This document shows positions 17,537 to 27,400 of a stretch of DNA of 64,000 nt, one piece after another (position 1 is the first letter of the stretch; the number at the start of each line of letters is the position of its first letter). The position numbers and the translations under genes are program-made. The notes below the pieces were generated by a model that did no database searches, was not told the DNA's origin, and saw only the letters and a program-made list of their open reading frames with translations. Source of the stretch: G963663615 sp963663615 (GTDB lineage: Bacteria; Bacteroidota; Ignavibacteria; Ignavibacteriales; Melioribacteraceae); the NCBI GenBank assembly GCA_963663615.1, contig OY760517.1, forward strand, positions 1,302,001-1,366,000. The letters are read 5' to 3'.

Positions 17537-19558
17537 TTATTCTTCCGAGTTAAATTTTAGCTTAACCGTTGGCAGAGGTTTATTTTTTTCTGCTTCAATT
17601 GCTGCCAGTAACTGGTTTTTGAGTCCCACAGCTGCCTGGTTACCCGGTTGTAATTGAATAGCCCTTTCAATATAACTAACAGCTTCCTCATAATTCCGTG
17701 TTTGTGAAAATGCTCCGGCTAAATTATAAAGTGTTTGGTAATCCTGCGGATTGTATTTTAGGCTTTCCTGCAAATACAATTTTGCCATATCATAATTTTT
17801 TTTGGAAAGTTTAATTATACCCATCCACTTGGTTGAAAATGCATCGGGGAAGTACCTGTATCGAAGCTCAAGAAATTTATATGCATCGTCATACAGTTGT
17901 TTTTCAAGTAACAATTGTGCTGTGCTACTAACCTGGTTTGCCAACACAGGGAACTGATATAGGAATACATATTTTTGATTAACAAAGTTTTTATAATCAC
18001 CTCTTTTAAGGTACCAATCTGATACTTGTAATTGAGCTTTATCCCATTTTGTTTTACCAAGAACAAACATCATTGCTGTTGTATCGATAAAATTTTGTGG
18101 TTTTAGTAATTCAAGTGTTGGAGTGATTTTTCCATCTTTTCGGAAAGGGTAATCATCGTATAGTATTTTAAGTTTATATTCCGCTATAACAGAGTCAAGT
18201 TTAGAAAATGGGTATTCGGCAACAGTAATACGGTGTTGTATTTGAACAGGCAGACCTGATTTATCGCCTTGAGGAAGGTAGTCTCGCTTCATCATCTCTT
18301 CGTAAAACAGTTTACCTATAAGTTGATATCCTTCAAGTGTTGGGTGAAGATGATCTGTCATAAGGTTGTTACCGGTTATTCCGTTCGGACTGTTTTCACA
18401 AAAATATTTGTCGGCATCAACTGAGAATATTTTATATTTTCTCGCAGTCTCTTTAATTACATCATTTATTTTTTCGGGAGCACGGAAACGGAGCATATCG
18501 TAATCTTTTGCAAGTCTGTAAAGCTTTTCAGCCTTCTTTAATTTTCCATTTGAGAGTGCCTTTTCAGCCTCATCAAAATATTCTATTGCAGGTTTAAGTT
18601 CACCTTCCGCTTTTGAAATAAATGGCTTTAATCCTTTCAGGTTACTGGTTAAAGTTGATATTATTACTGGTACGTTATGTCCCTTTATTTTTTCAAGTAT
18701 CAGGTTAAGATTGCTACTGAATTGATTAACACCAGCCTCAAACAAATCTGAATTATAAGGTATCTCACGTTCCTTTGCCATTCGTGCCATGAGCGTTCCA
18801 CCGGTAGGTTTATCCCCGGAAACAAACTGACCAGTGGTAAATTCAATCAAATTTCGTACAAGTTGGTAGGTTTTGTACTTTTGTAGATTAAGATTTAATC
18901 TCACTAGTGCCGGAATACTTCCCATTGTTTGGAGTGAGCCTACACCAAGTGCACCATAATACTCATTGTGTCCAGCATAAATTAAAATAAGATCGGGTTG
19001 GTTATTAAGAACATCTGGCAGCACATCGTTTATAGTGTATGAGTTAACCGCAGTTAAACTTACATTTACAACCTCAATATGGTGGTACGGATAAACAATT
19101 TCGAGTCGGCGTTTAATATATCTTGAGAAAGAACCCATTGGCATAAATGGGTAACCGGCACCGCTTGAACCTCCAAGAACAAATACTCTGAAACCATTTT
19201 CTGGCTTTTTCTCTCTAAAAATATCTTGAATGGAATTTGGAAGTGATTTTGTTCCACGGAAATACCTTTTTGCAAGATCAAAATTTACACCCTTATAACC
19301 GGGAGCAACCTCAATAAAGGTATCAATATCCTCGCCGTAGCTAAAAACCTGTAAAGATACTTCCAGTGTGAATAGTAGCAGGAAGGGTATAACGACAAGA
19401 AAAATATTGTAATAAAAGGGAGTTTTTTTTACGGGATTTTGAGCAAGGTATTCTTCTACCAATTTTACATCTATTTTTAGTTTTCTTGCAATTCTTTCTG
19501 CTGACTGATTCTTTTTGTTTCTGTCAATAAAACTTTTTTGCTGGTTTGTTAAGGACAT
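17537..19558 (-). CDS. Membrane-anchored SGNH/GDSL hydrolase with C-terminal TPRs
   Basis: This is a predicted ester hydrolase acting outside the cytoplasm. Residues 1-45 are cytoplasmic, with a helix resembling an HTH-like segment, then a membrane helix (about 51-72, NIFLVVIPFLLLFTLEVSL). The SGNH domain (about 125-425) has the Ser block VFVLGGSSGAGYPF, the block III Asn in YAGHNEYYG and the Asp-x-x-His block DHLHPTLEGY. The C-terminal third carries TPRs (YNPQDYQTLYNLAGAF..., IQLQPGNQ). This two-part architecture is common in FCB genomes, but the substrate is unknown. It is convergent with the starch operon and is probably a separate unit. Confidence 0.85.
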   Translation of the reverse strand: MSLTNQQKSFIDRNKKNQSAERIARKLKIDVKLVEEYLAQNPVKKTPFYYNIFLVVIPFLLLFTLEVSLQVFSYGEDIDTFIEVAPGYKGVNFDLAKRYFRGTKSLPNSIQDIFREKKPENGFRVFVLGGSSGAGYPFMPMGSFSRYIKRRLEIVYPYHHIEVVNVSLTAVNSYTINDVLPDVLNNQPDLILIYAGHNEYYGALGVGSLQTMGSIPALVRLNLNLQKYKTYQLVRNLIEFTTGQFVSGDKPTGGTLMARMAKEREIPYNSDLFEAGVNQFSSNLNLILEKIKGHNVPVIISTLTSNLKGLKPFISKAEGELKPAIEYFDEAEKALSNGKLKKAEKLYRLAKDYDMLRFRAPEKINDVIKETARKYKIFSVDADKYFCENSPNGITGNNLMTDHLHPTLEGYQLIGKLFYEEMMKRDYLPQGDKSGLPVQIQHRITVAEYPFSKLDSVIAEYKLKILYDDYPFRKDGKITPTLELLKPQNFIDTTAMMFVLGKTKWDKAQLQVSDWYLKRGDYKNFVNQKYVFLYQFPVLANQVSSTAQLLLEKQLYDDAYKFLELRYRYFPDAFSTKWMGIIKLSKKNYDMAKLYLQESLKYNPQDYQTLYNLAGAFSQTRNYEEAVSYIERAIQLQPGNQAAVGLKNQLLAAIEAEKNKPLPTVKLKFNSEE

Positions 19559-19669
19559 ATTTTACCATTCAATATTATTTAAAGAAAATGGGTAATTACA
19601 CATCAAACTATAATTTACCCATTAAAATATTGAAAAATCTTCAATCAAAAAAATACCTGAATAATTAAA

Positions 19670-20224
19670 TTAATTCTCTTTTTTATTATCCATTTTCAGA
19701 ATTTGAAGAAATGGAATTCTGTAATCGGCATGGTATTCATTCAATTCAACAACATTGTTTTGCAAATCAAGGGTTAGGTAAAATTCAACAAACTTTTCAT
19801 CGGTTGATTCATTTTCCAAAAACAACTTTAAGCGTAATACCCCTTCATCAACAGATTTGGGATTGTCTTCGAGTGGAAAGGCTGTAAATACAAGTTGATT
19901 GCTTGTAAACGGACCTTCATCCTCCAAACCGTAAGCAAGAGTGATAAGGTATCCAAATATATCAGCGTTATCTTCATCGAATGTAAACTTCACACCATTT
20001 TTAATAAGTGAATCTTCATCAGGCAATCCATCCTTAAAACCGGCAGGAAAGTTTGAGGCAACTTCCAGTTTAAATTCAAGAACTTCACCTTTTAGTTCAC
20101 CTTTAAGATTAAGAAGCACCTTTTCATTTTCTTTTTTAATGGTTTCAACAGGAAATTCAATATCAAACAATCCCGATTCTTCATATATTAGTATCTCTTC
20201 CAGATTTTCCATTCTATTCTCCAC
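19670..20224 (-). CDS. Hypothetical acidic protein, 184 aa
   Basis: I do not recognise this family. The product is acidic (many Glu and Asp), has no signal peptide or membrane segment, and looks like a soluble beta-rich cytoplasmic protein (alternating hydrophobic strands such as VLLNLKGELKGEVLEFKLEV and EFYLTLDLQNNVVELNEY). A second in-frame ATG at 20212 is an alternative start. It stands alone between the SGNH hydrolase and the DUF4180 gene. Confidence 0.65.
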   Translation of the reverse strand: MENRMENLEEILIYEESGLFDIEFPVETIKKENEKVLLNLKGELKGEVLEFKLEVASNFPAGFKDGLPDEDSLIKNGVKFTFDEDNADIFGYLITLAYGLEDEGPFTSNQLVFTAFPLEDNPKSVDEGVLRLKLFLENESTDEKFVEFYLTLDLQNNVVELNEYHADYRIPFLQILKMDNKKEN

Positions 20225-20361
20225 ATGCTTATAATGGTTTTAGGTACAGTTGTATATTGTTAATTATTTAAGATAGTTATAATATTAACAAAAGTCATTA
20301 ACAGAATATATTGTCATGCATAAGGTGTTTGAGTCTGCTATCGGAATACGATCTTGCAATG

Positions 20362-20715
20362 TTAGGTTAGTTTGTAAATTGCCTCTTCAAAATCGTTTAC
20401 AAAGTAAATACTACTTCCCCGGTTGCACTCAATAATAAAAGCATTTAGTGCATTGCTATTATATTTTGAAAAGTTACCAATGATGGCAAGTTTCTTATGA
20501 TAGTTGGCAAATTTTTGTAAAATGTCACCAGCTATTCCAGTTCTCAGATCAAAAAAATCGCTGGCAAGATTTATTTCATTAACAATTATTTTATCTGCAC
20601 CCAGATAATCAGCATTCCCAAGCAAATCAACTGCATCTTGCAGACCGTTAATTTTAATATTTTCGGAGATACTTGCAATTTTTACATTGTTGTGTTCGGA
20701 AATAGTTACACTCAT
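20362..20715 (-). CDS. DUF4180 family protein
   Basis: This small cytoplasmic protein of unknown function matches the DUF4180 pattern across its length: LGNADYLGADKIIVNEINL, SDFFDLRTGIAGDILQKFANY, KLAIIGNFS and FVNDFEEAIYKL. The fold resembles STAS-like proteins (my inference from strand/helix order). It lies 23 bp downstream of the HD-domain gene, so the two are probably co-transcribed. Confidence 0.75.
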   Translation of the reverse strand: MSVTISEHNNVKIASISENIKINGLQDAVDLLGNADYLGADKIIVNEINLASDFFDLRTGIAGDILQKFANYHKKLAIIGNFSKYNSNALNAFIIECNRGSSIYFVNDFEEAIYKLT

Positions 20716-20738
20716 TCTTCCCTCATTTATTTTTAGTT

Positions 20739-21539
20739 TTAAGCAACTCTTGCAATTTGGGACTCTTTAATTAGTGATGCCAAAATTTCGTCGTAACGTT
20801 TTTGCACTTGCTCATTTTCAGGAATTGTTGAATATACATTCTGAAAATATTGTTTCTCGATAGCAATTTTTTTTGATTCCGGAAAGTTAATATCTTCTGC
20901 CCAACCAAGTATTAGTAATTTCCTATCGTTTATAGTTAATCCATCGGCATATTTAATTACTTCGCCTTTAACAAAACTATTAAGTACGTTGGATGAAATA
21001 ACATCGGTATCCTCCAATTCAGAAAAAACCACACCATAGTTTATCCGGTTTGTTCCCATAAGTACATCATCAACCTGATTAAGAATATCCAGTTTGTCAG
21101 CATCTCGTATCAGTTTTGAATAGAACTCGCTTTCAGTGCCAAGGTTATTTTCAATATTCGGTTTATTGTGATTACGAATTGAGTCAATAATTATAGTTTT
21201 TTGGGTTTTATCCAGTTTATCCAATACCTTTTTTTTATCCAGAACTTTTATTCCGAGTAAGGCATGATCTTCAGATTTTCTGTCATTAAATGTTTTGTAT
21301 TTATCATATTGTTCAAATCTGCCAACATCATGAAAAAGAGCAATTATCCTGGAAAGAAATATCTCCTCGGAACTAAAATTACGGTTCAAAGCTATTTGCT
21401 CAATGAAATCAATAACGCGGTAAGTGTGGTGAATTTTTTGGTTTATAAATTTAGTGTATAATTTATCATTGGAAGTAAAGTTAGAAACGTAATTTTCAAA
21501 CCAGTTTTTATAATAATCAAATTGCATATTAAATCTCAT
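20739..21539 (-). CDS. HD-domain phosphohydrolase
   Basis: This is a metal-dependent phosphohydrolase-like protein. The HD signature is present: His in KIHHTYRVIDFI, then HDVGRFEQYD (the HD pair), followed by SEDHALLGIKVL and RDADKLD. It probably acts on a nucleotide or other phosphate compound in the cytoplasm; the substrate cannot be read from sequence. The frame is open from a TTG at 21548, but the ATG at 21539 is chosen; a third ATG at 21527 has a slightly better upstream GAG. It is followed closely by DUF4180. Confidence 0.8.
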   Translation of the reverse strand: MRFNMQFDYYKNWFENYVSNFTSNDKLYTKFINQKIHHTYRVIDFIEQIALNRNFSSEEIFLSRIIALFHDVGRFEQYDKYKTFNDRKSEDHALLGIKVLDKKKVLDKLDKTQKTIIIDSIRNHNKPNIENNLGTESEFYSKLIRDADKLDILNQVDDVLMGTNRINYGVVFSELEDTDVISSNVLNSFVKGEVIKYADGLTINDRKLLILGWAEDINFPESKKIAIEKQYFQNVYSTIPENEQVQKRYDEILASLIKESQIARVA

Positions 21540-21604
21540 TTTAATCAAGGTACAAATAAAATAAAATGTGCAATTAAATAGTAGGGTATAAAGTAATCTA
21601 ATTG

Positions 21605-23866
21605 TTAAGAGTTAGCAGCAGGTAGTTTTATTGTAATTTTTGTTCCCTTGTTCAATTTACTTATAATGCTAATATCACCGCCATTTTCTTCAATAAACTC
21701 TTTGGTTAGTACCAACCCTAATCCGGTTCCTTTTTCGCCTTGGGTACCTGTGCGAGAACGATTAAAACTTGAGTTATCAAGAAAATCCTTGATAGTTTCT
21801 TTCTTCATACCAATACCAAAGTCTTCAATAGAAATAAAAACGGAATTATTGCTTTGTCGTGCAGAGATGTTAATTTCACCGGATTCATAAGAAAATTTGA
21901 CCGCATTTGTTACCAGGTTCCTAAAAACAATTTCAGTCATATCCTGATCAGCAAACATTTTAATATGTTCGGGAATGCTTAAATTGAATCGAATGGATTT
22001 AATTTCAGAGAGAACCTTAATGTGTTTAAGGGCAGTCTGAATAATATTATTGAGGGAAAATTCGGTAGGGTGCGGCTCAATGGATTCAATTTGTTTTTTA
22101 GACCAATGGAGTAAATTTTCAAGCATTTGATAAGTATTGTGTAGACTAACACTTATCTCGTCAATGAATTGTACTTTCTCATTTTCGGTAAGTGAGAGGT
22201 AATCGTTTTTTAGTATTTGTGAGTAACCAAGTATCGAGAAAAACGGATTTTTTAGATCGTGTGCAATTATTGAAAAAAGTTTGTTTTTGGTATCAACAAG
22301 ATTTTTAAGTTCAATATTTTTATTGTGTATTTCTGCTGCCTGGGAATGTATCTGCTCATTCTTTTCCTGTAGCAGAACATTTACTTTCTTTGTTTTTCTG
22401 TAATAGACAAAAAGTGAAACACTTAAAATGATAAGAGAGAAAATAAATATTATCAGCACTATTGTATATATTTTCTGCCGTTCTATTGCAAGCTGTTGCT
22501 CTTGAAGTTTACTGCGGTTTTTAGCAGCCTCTGTAGTCTTCTCCATTTCAATGATCTTTTTTGCAGTTTCAGTATTTATTACTTCATGGCTTGCTGTAAG
22601 AAATTGTTTGTAATGCTTTAGTGCCTTGTCAAGGTCTGATAATGCTTCATAAGTTTTAGCTATTACCAAATGGGCGTCTTTAGCAATATTCTGATTTTTT
22701 ATTTGCTGACAAATCTCCAGGGCTTTTTCACTTCTTTCTATTGCACTTTTATATTCTTTTTTTGTTAAAGCAAGTTTTCCAAGTAGCATATTATTTTCGG
22801 CAATGCTGAGTAGATAGTTGCCTTTTTCAGCCAGCATTAAGCTTCGTTTAATATACTCCTCAGCGAATTCGGTTTTGTTTAACTCAAGAAATGTATCACC
22901 AATATCCTTGTAATTTAGTAGAAGACCTTCATAATTATCGTCTTCGTTGTAATTTTTGAGGGATTTATTGTAATAGTATAAAGCCGAATCAAAATGCTCC
23001 TGTCTAAAATGGAGTATCCCGAAACTGTTATTAGTATAACCTATTGCAGCATTATCTTGCGAAAGAATTGCGTATGACATTGCATTGGAGAAATTAATAT
23101 TAGCCTGGTTATATTGCCCAATATCAATATGAACTCGTCCAATATTATTGTAAACGAGTGCAAGTCCTTTGAAGTCGTTATATTTCTTTCTAATTTCAAG
23201 TGACATTCTGTAATAGTTGATTGCAGATTCGTACTGAGCCCAATTGTAGTAAAGAATAGCCACGTTATTATAGATAATCCCTTTTCTTCTTTCAGCCCCC
23301 ACAAGGTCGCTAAATTCAACAGCATTCAAATATGCAACTTCAGCTGAATCATACATCCCCAATTTCCAGCAACAGTAACCTTTATTTACATAAGTATAGG
23401 ATAAAGTTTCATATTCGTTATGCTTTTTATCAATGGCAATAGATTTATTGTAAGCTTCAATTGCTTTTATTCTTTGATGAGAGTTTTCGAAAACATTTCC
23501 AAGTTTACTATATGCTAATCCGATCTTAGGTTCATCATTTAGTTTTGTAAAAAGGTCTATAGCTTGCTGGTAGTAATATGCGGAACTATCGAAATTTTTT
23601 GTTTCTCTAAAATATTCACCAAATAGCATATTTCCTTTGGCAATTCCCTGGGTATAATTTAAGTGGTCGGATTGAGTTCTTATCTTTTGGGCATTATCTA
23701 AATATTCAGGTGAATCCTGATCAAATTTTGAGGCGATTTGAATAAGGGAATCAATTTGCGAGTATTGTGCACTAACAACCCCTGATATTAATAGGTTGAT
23801 ATATATGGTTACTACCATATAACCGGAGTAAAGAAATATATTATATTTTGAATGATTATTTCTCAA
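21605..23866 (-). CDS. TPR-containing sensor histidine kinase
   Basis: This membrane kinase has a large extracytoplasmic TPR sensor. There is an N-terminal signal/anchor (about 10-33), then around eight TPRs (about 60-425, e.g. YSKLGNVFENSHQRIKAIEAYNKSI), a membrane helix (about 468-490, VLIIFIFSLIILSVSLFVYY) and a coiled coil. HisKA follows with phospho-His in SIIAHDLKNPFFSILGYS (about residue 538) and HATPase_c (NAVKFSYESGEI, GTGLGLVLTKEF). No response regulator lies beside it, so it is an orphan kinase in this window. Such TPR kinases are common in Bacteroidota. Confidence 0.92.
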   Translation of the reverse strand: MRNNHSKYNIFLYSGYMVVTIYINLLISGVVSAQYSQIDSLIQIASKFDQDSPEYLDNAQKIRTQSDHLNYTQGIAKGNMLFGEYFRETKNFDSSAYYYQQAIDLFTKLNDEPKIGLAYSKLGNVFENSHQRIKAIEAYNKSIAIDKKHNEYETLSYTYVNKGYCCWKLGMYDSAEVAYLNAVEFSDLVGAERRKGIIYNNVAILYYNWAQYESAINYYRMSLEIRKKYNDFKGLALVYNNIGRVHIDIGQYNQANINFSNAMSYAILSQDNAAIGYTNNSFGILHFRQEHFDSALYYYNKSLKNYNEDDNYEGLLLNYKDIGDTFLELNKTEFAEEYIKRSLMLAEKGNYLLSIAENNMLLGKLALTKKEYKSAIERSEKALEICQQIKNQNIAKDAHLVIAKTYEALSDLDKALKHYKQFLTASHEVINTETAKKIIEMEKTTEAAKNRSKLQEQQLAIERQKIYTIVLIIFIFSLIILSVSLFVYYRKTKKVNVLLQEKNEQIHSQAAEIHNKNIELKNLVDTKNKLFSIIAHDLKNPFFSILGYSQILKNDYLSLTENEKVQFIDEISVSLHNTYQMLENLLHWSKKQIESIEPHPTEFSLNNIIQTALKHIKVLSEIKSIRFNLSIPEHIKMFADQDMTEIVFRNLVTNAVKFSYESGEINISARQSNNSVFISIEDFGIGMKKETIKDFLDNSSFNRSRTGTQGEKGTGLGLVLTKEFIEENGGDISIISKLNKGTKITIKLPAANS

Positions 23867-23935
23867 GCCTGATTCCGCACAATATTATCAAAAGCGAGGG
23901 ACGTAAACATCATCGAAAAAGATTATGCATTATTA

Positions 23936-23970
23936 AACTGTAAAATAGCAGTTTTCTCTATTTTACAGTT
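23936..23970. repeat. 12-bp perfect inverted repeat
   Basis: AACTGTAAAATA and TATTTTACAGTT flank an 11-base spacer, between the start of the TPR kinase and the tRNA gene. It may be an operator for the kinase gene or an AT-rich stem-loop; it has no long T run on either strand. Confidence 0.45.
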
Positions 23971-24052
23971 TTAGTAAAACACTATTCACACATTTTTAAT
24001 AATATACAAAAAAAGCTGTAAATTTTCTGTTTAAAAAACTGAAATAAAATGG

Positions 24053-24060
24053 TATATTTG
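24053..24060 (+). promoter_or_regulatory. Bacteroidota-type -7 promoter box of tRNA-Ser
   Basis: TATATTTG matches the TAnnTTTG -7 consensus of Bacteroidota housekeeping sigma factors. It lies 12 bp before the first tRNA base, the right distance for a short leader. No clear -33 TTG box is seen. Confidence 0.6.
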
Positions 24061-24072
24061 TGGTCTGCTTTT

Positions 24073-24157
24073 GGAGAGGTGCAGGAGTGGTTGAACTGGC
24101 CCGCCTGGAAAGCGTGTATACCTACGGGTATCGAGGGTTCGAATCCCTCTCTCTCCG
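24073..24157 (+). tRNA. tRNA-Ser (anticodon GGA)
   Basis: The acceptor stem GGAGAGG pairs with TCTCTCC (one G-T), and the discriminator base is G as in serine tRNAs. The anticodon loop is CTGGAAA, giving GGA, which reads UCC/UCU. A long variable arm (TATACCTACGGGTATC) is typical of class II serine tRNA, and the T arm is GAGGG-TTCGAAT-CCCTC. The 3' CCA is not encoded (CAA follows), so it must be added after transcription. Confidence 0.97.
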
Positions 24158-24172
24158 CAACAGTTAGGTAAG

Positions 24173-24204
24173 AGCCTTGCAATTTTTTGCAAGGCTTTTT
24201 TTTT
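24173..24204 (+). terminator. Rho-independent terminator of tRNA-Ser
   Basis: AGCCTTGCAA pairs with TTGCAAGGCT around a TTTT loop and runs into a stretch of nine T residues. It lies 15 bp after the tRNA. Confidence 0.93.
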
Positions 24205-24443
24205 ATATAGCACATTTTTGTGTTATAGTCTTCAAAAATGCCCTTTTATATTAACCTCTTTTCTGCAATTCTTGTTATAAAAGCCTGGCTATGTTTATGT
24301 CTATCCAGCTATTGTGAAAAAATAATACGATAATATTTTATATAACTAAAATTCATTCTTTTTTTACTTATTTCTTTCTATTTTAATCATTTTTTATTAC
24401 AATTATTTAACTTCTAATATGATTAATTACCTGAGAGAACTTT

Positions 24444-27400
24444 ATGAACTATGTACAAATTACATTGGTATTTGTTTCTCTTTTAAGTTTAGGGCTATAT
24501 ATTCTTGGATCAAAAAGAATTATTGATAAAATTTCAATTAAGAACCTGATAATTGCAATATTTATTTATATAACAATACTGTCAACCGGCATTGCCTATC
24601 TTTCAAATCAGCTTCTGGTAAGTGCAAAAAAAGTTTCAGTTTACGAGGGAAAAAGATCTGCTTCGATATCACTTGCAAATGAATTATGCCGATCATCTGA
24701 TGATTTAACTACTATGATTCGGTTGTTCGTTGCAACAGGAGAGGTTAAATACAAAAACTATTTTTTCAGGATAAGTGAAATAAGTGACGGGAAGGTACCT
24801 CATCCTCAAAATTATAGTTTGGCGTTTTGGGATAATGTTTTAAGCGGTAAGCAAAAAGTTACTTTTAATGGTGAAAAATATAGTATTGAGGATAGATTAC
24901 AGGAACTCGATTTTACCGATAAAGAAATTAGCGTATTAAAGTCTGCTAAAAAAGCCTCAGACGATCTTATCAATCTCGAACTTATAGCCATGAATGCTGT
25001 TGAGGGGAGGTTTCTGGATAGCGATTCAAATTTTACTGTTAAAGGTTCACCTGATATTGCACTGGCTAATAGTTTGGTAAATGGCAGTCGATACCTTAAC
25101 GCTAAATCTGAAATAATGACGAAAATTGAGAAGTTTTTATCACTTTCAAACGCAAGAACTCAGGAAGAATTAGCTGACTTGATAGCTCAGGATGAAATTG
25201 CTATTCAGGCAATCATTATTGAAGTTGTTTTTACTTTAATTAGCTTCATCTTCTTGTTTACTAGAATTAAAAAGAAATTATTTAATCCATTGAGCAGCAT
25301 TACCAGATTTATGGATTTAATAAAGGATGGTGATTATTCAAGGCGATTAAAAGAATACTCGAATGATGAAGTTGGTAAAGTTTTACTGGCAATAAATAAT
25401 ATGGTTGAACAAATTGAAACGAGGGATACAGAGCTTAAAGCATTAAACGCAATGCTTCAAGGCCAAAATGATGCCCTGAATGAGGCAGCTGTGGTTTCAA
25501 TTACAAATTTGTTTGGAGAGATAATTTATGTAAATAACAAATTTTGCGAGCTCTCGGGTTATTCAAGGGAGGAGCTTGTTGGGAGCAATCATAATATTGT
25601 TAACTCCGGTTTCCATTCAAGTGAGTTTTGGGAGAATATGTGGGCTACTATAAGGAATGGAAAGCTTAAGCCGGCACTTATTAAAAATAAAAGAAAAGAC
25701 GGGGATGGATATTGGATTGATACCGTTATTGCTCCTATAAAGGATGCTAAAGGCAAACCTGTTGAATATATAGGTATTGGTTTTGACGTATCAGAAAGAA
25801 TGCATAATGCAGAATTGATTGAAGCTGAAAGAGTAAAAGGAGAATTAATTCTTGACTCGTTTACTCAGGGTATTTTTGGGACTGATCTGGAAGGTAATAT
25901 ATCGTTTATCAATAGTGCAGCATGTAGTATGTTAGGGTACAGTTCCGAAGAATTAATTGGGAAAAGTGCTCATTGTACACTTCATCAACATAATAGTAAC
26001 GTTGGTAAAAATTGCCCTGATGAGACTTGCCAAATGTTTAAGGCAATTAACTCCGGCATGGCAGTTACATTGGTTGATGATTTGTTGTGGCGTAAAGATG
26101 GAAGTTCATTCCATATAGAGTATAGTGCAAACCCAATGCTGATTGATGATAAACTTGCTGGTGCTGTATTTGGCTTTATTGACAAAACTGATAGAATTAG
26201 ACGTGAAGAAGAAACGAGAAAACTTATAACTGCTGTTGAACATAGTCTTCTGATGATAATTATAACAAACAAAGAGGGGATAATAGAGTATGCTAACCCT
26301 GAGTTTTCAAGGGTTACTGGTTATGAAACCAGTGAAATTAAAGGTAGCAGTTTTAGTTTTATGAACTTCGGTTTTGCAAATAAGGAAGTTTATGAGGATA
26401 TGCTGGACTCTGTATTTGGAGGAAAAGTTTGGCAGAAGGAAATAGAGAATAAAAAGAAAAATGGTGATTTGTACTGGGCTAATGTTTCTATTTCAGCAGT
26501 AAGAGACTTTGAACAGAATATTACCCACTTTGTTGCAATTATTGAGGATGTTACTGAAAAGAAAATCTCAAATGCCAAATTTAAATTATTATTCGATCAT
26601 GCTGTTGATGGTTTTGCCTTTGTTGAAAATGGGGTTATTGTTGACCATAATAAATCATGGTACTCAATGTTAGGGTATGATGAAAATGAGCTGTTGGGTA
26701 AAAAAATTCTTGAAATATTAGCTGATATACAACCTGATGGAAGAAGTAAGCTGGAAAATTTCAAGGATAACCAGTCAAGACTTTTGAATGGTAAAAATGT
26801 AAAAGAAGAAGCATCTGCTAAAAAAAAGAGTGGTGAGGTTTTCCCGGCAGATTTGTCAATTGTGCCTATAAAATTAGGTGAAAGAATAATTATGGGAGTA
26901 ATTCTTTCTGATGAAACTTTAGTTAAACAAAAAGAAGCAGAATTAAAAAACGCCAAGGAAAAACTTGAATATGCACTTGAATCTGCAAAATTGGGTACCT
27001 GGGATTTTGATACCACAGTTAATAAAATATATTTGGGCAAGCGTGCTGAAGAAATGATAGGATATTCCCATGGTGAATTTGATGGCAGCTTTGAAATGCG
27101 TGAAAGGTATATGCATCCTGATGATTTGGAAGTATTTTATGCCAGAGTTGAGGAAGCCTTTAGTACCGGTGGAGATTACTTTAACTTTTACCGAATTGTT
27201 AATTCTGATAGCTCAATAACCTTTATATATGAAAGAGGTTTTGCAAAGACGGATTCCCAAGGTAAAGTTATTTCTGCTTCGGGCGTAATGATGGATGTAA
27301 CCGAAATTGAGAAATCGAAAGAACAGCTTAATATTCTAAAAGTTGCCGTAGAACAGAGTCCAATTTCTGTAGTAATTACTGATACCACTGGTAAAATTCA

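Noticed and set aside
23982..24215. Two open frames on the minus strand across the tRNA gene (one containing EREGFEPSIPVG)
   Set aside because: They are the reverse complement of tRNA-Ser; this is a well-known false protein produced by serine tRNA genes.
26597..27040. A 147-codon antisense frame in the giant kinase gene
   Set aside because: It is opposite PAS-coding sequence whose family is clear; the antisense product looks like low-complexity shadow sequence.
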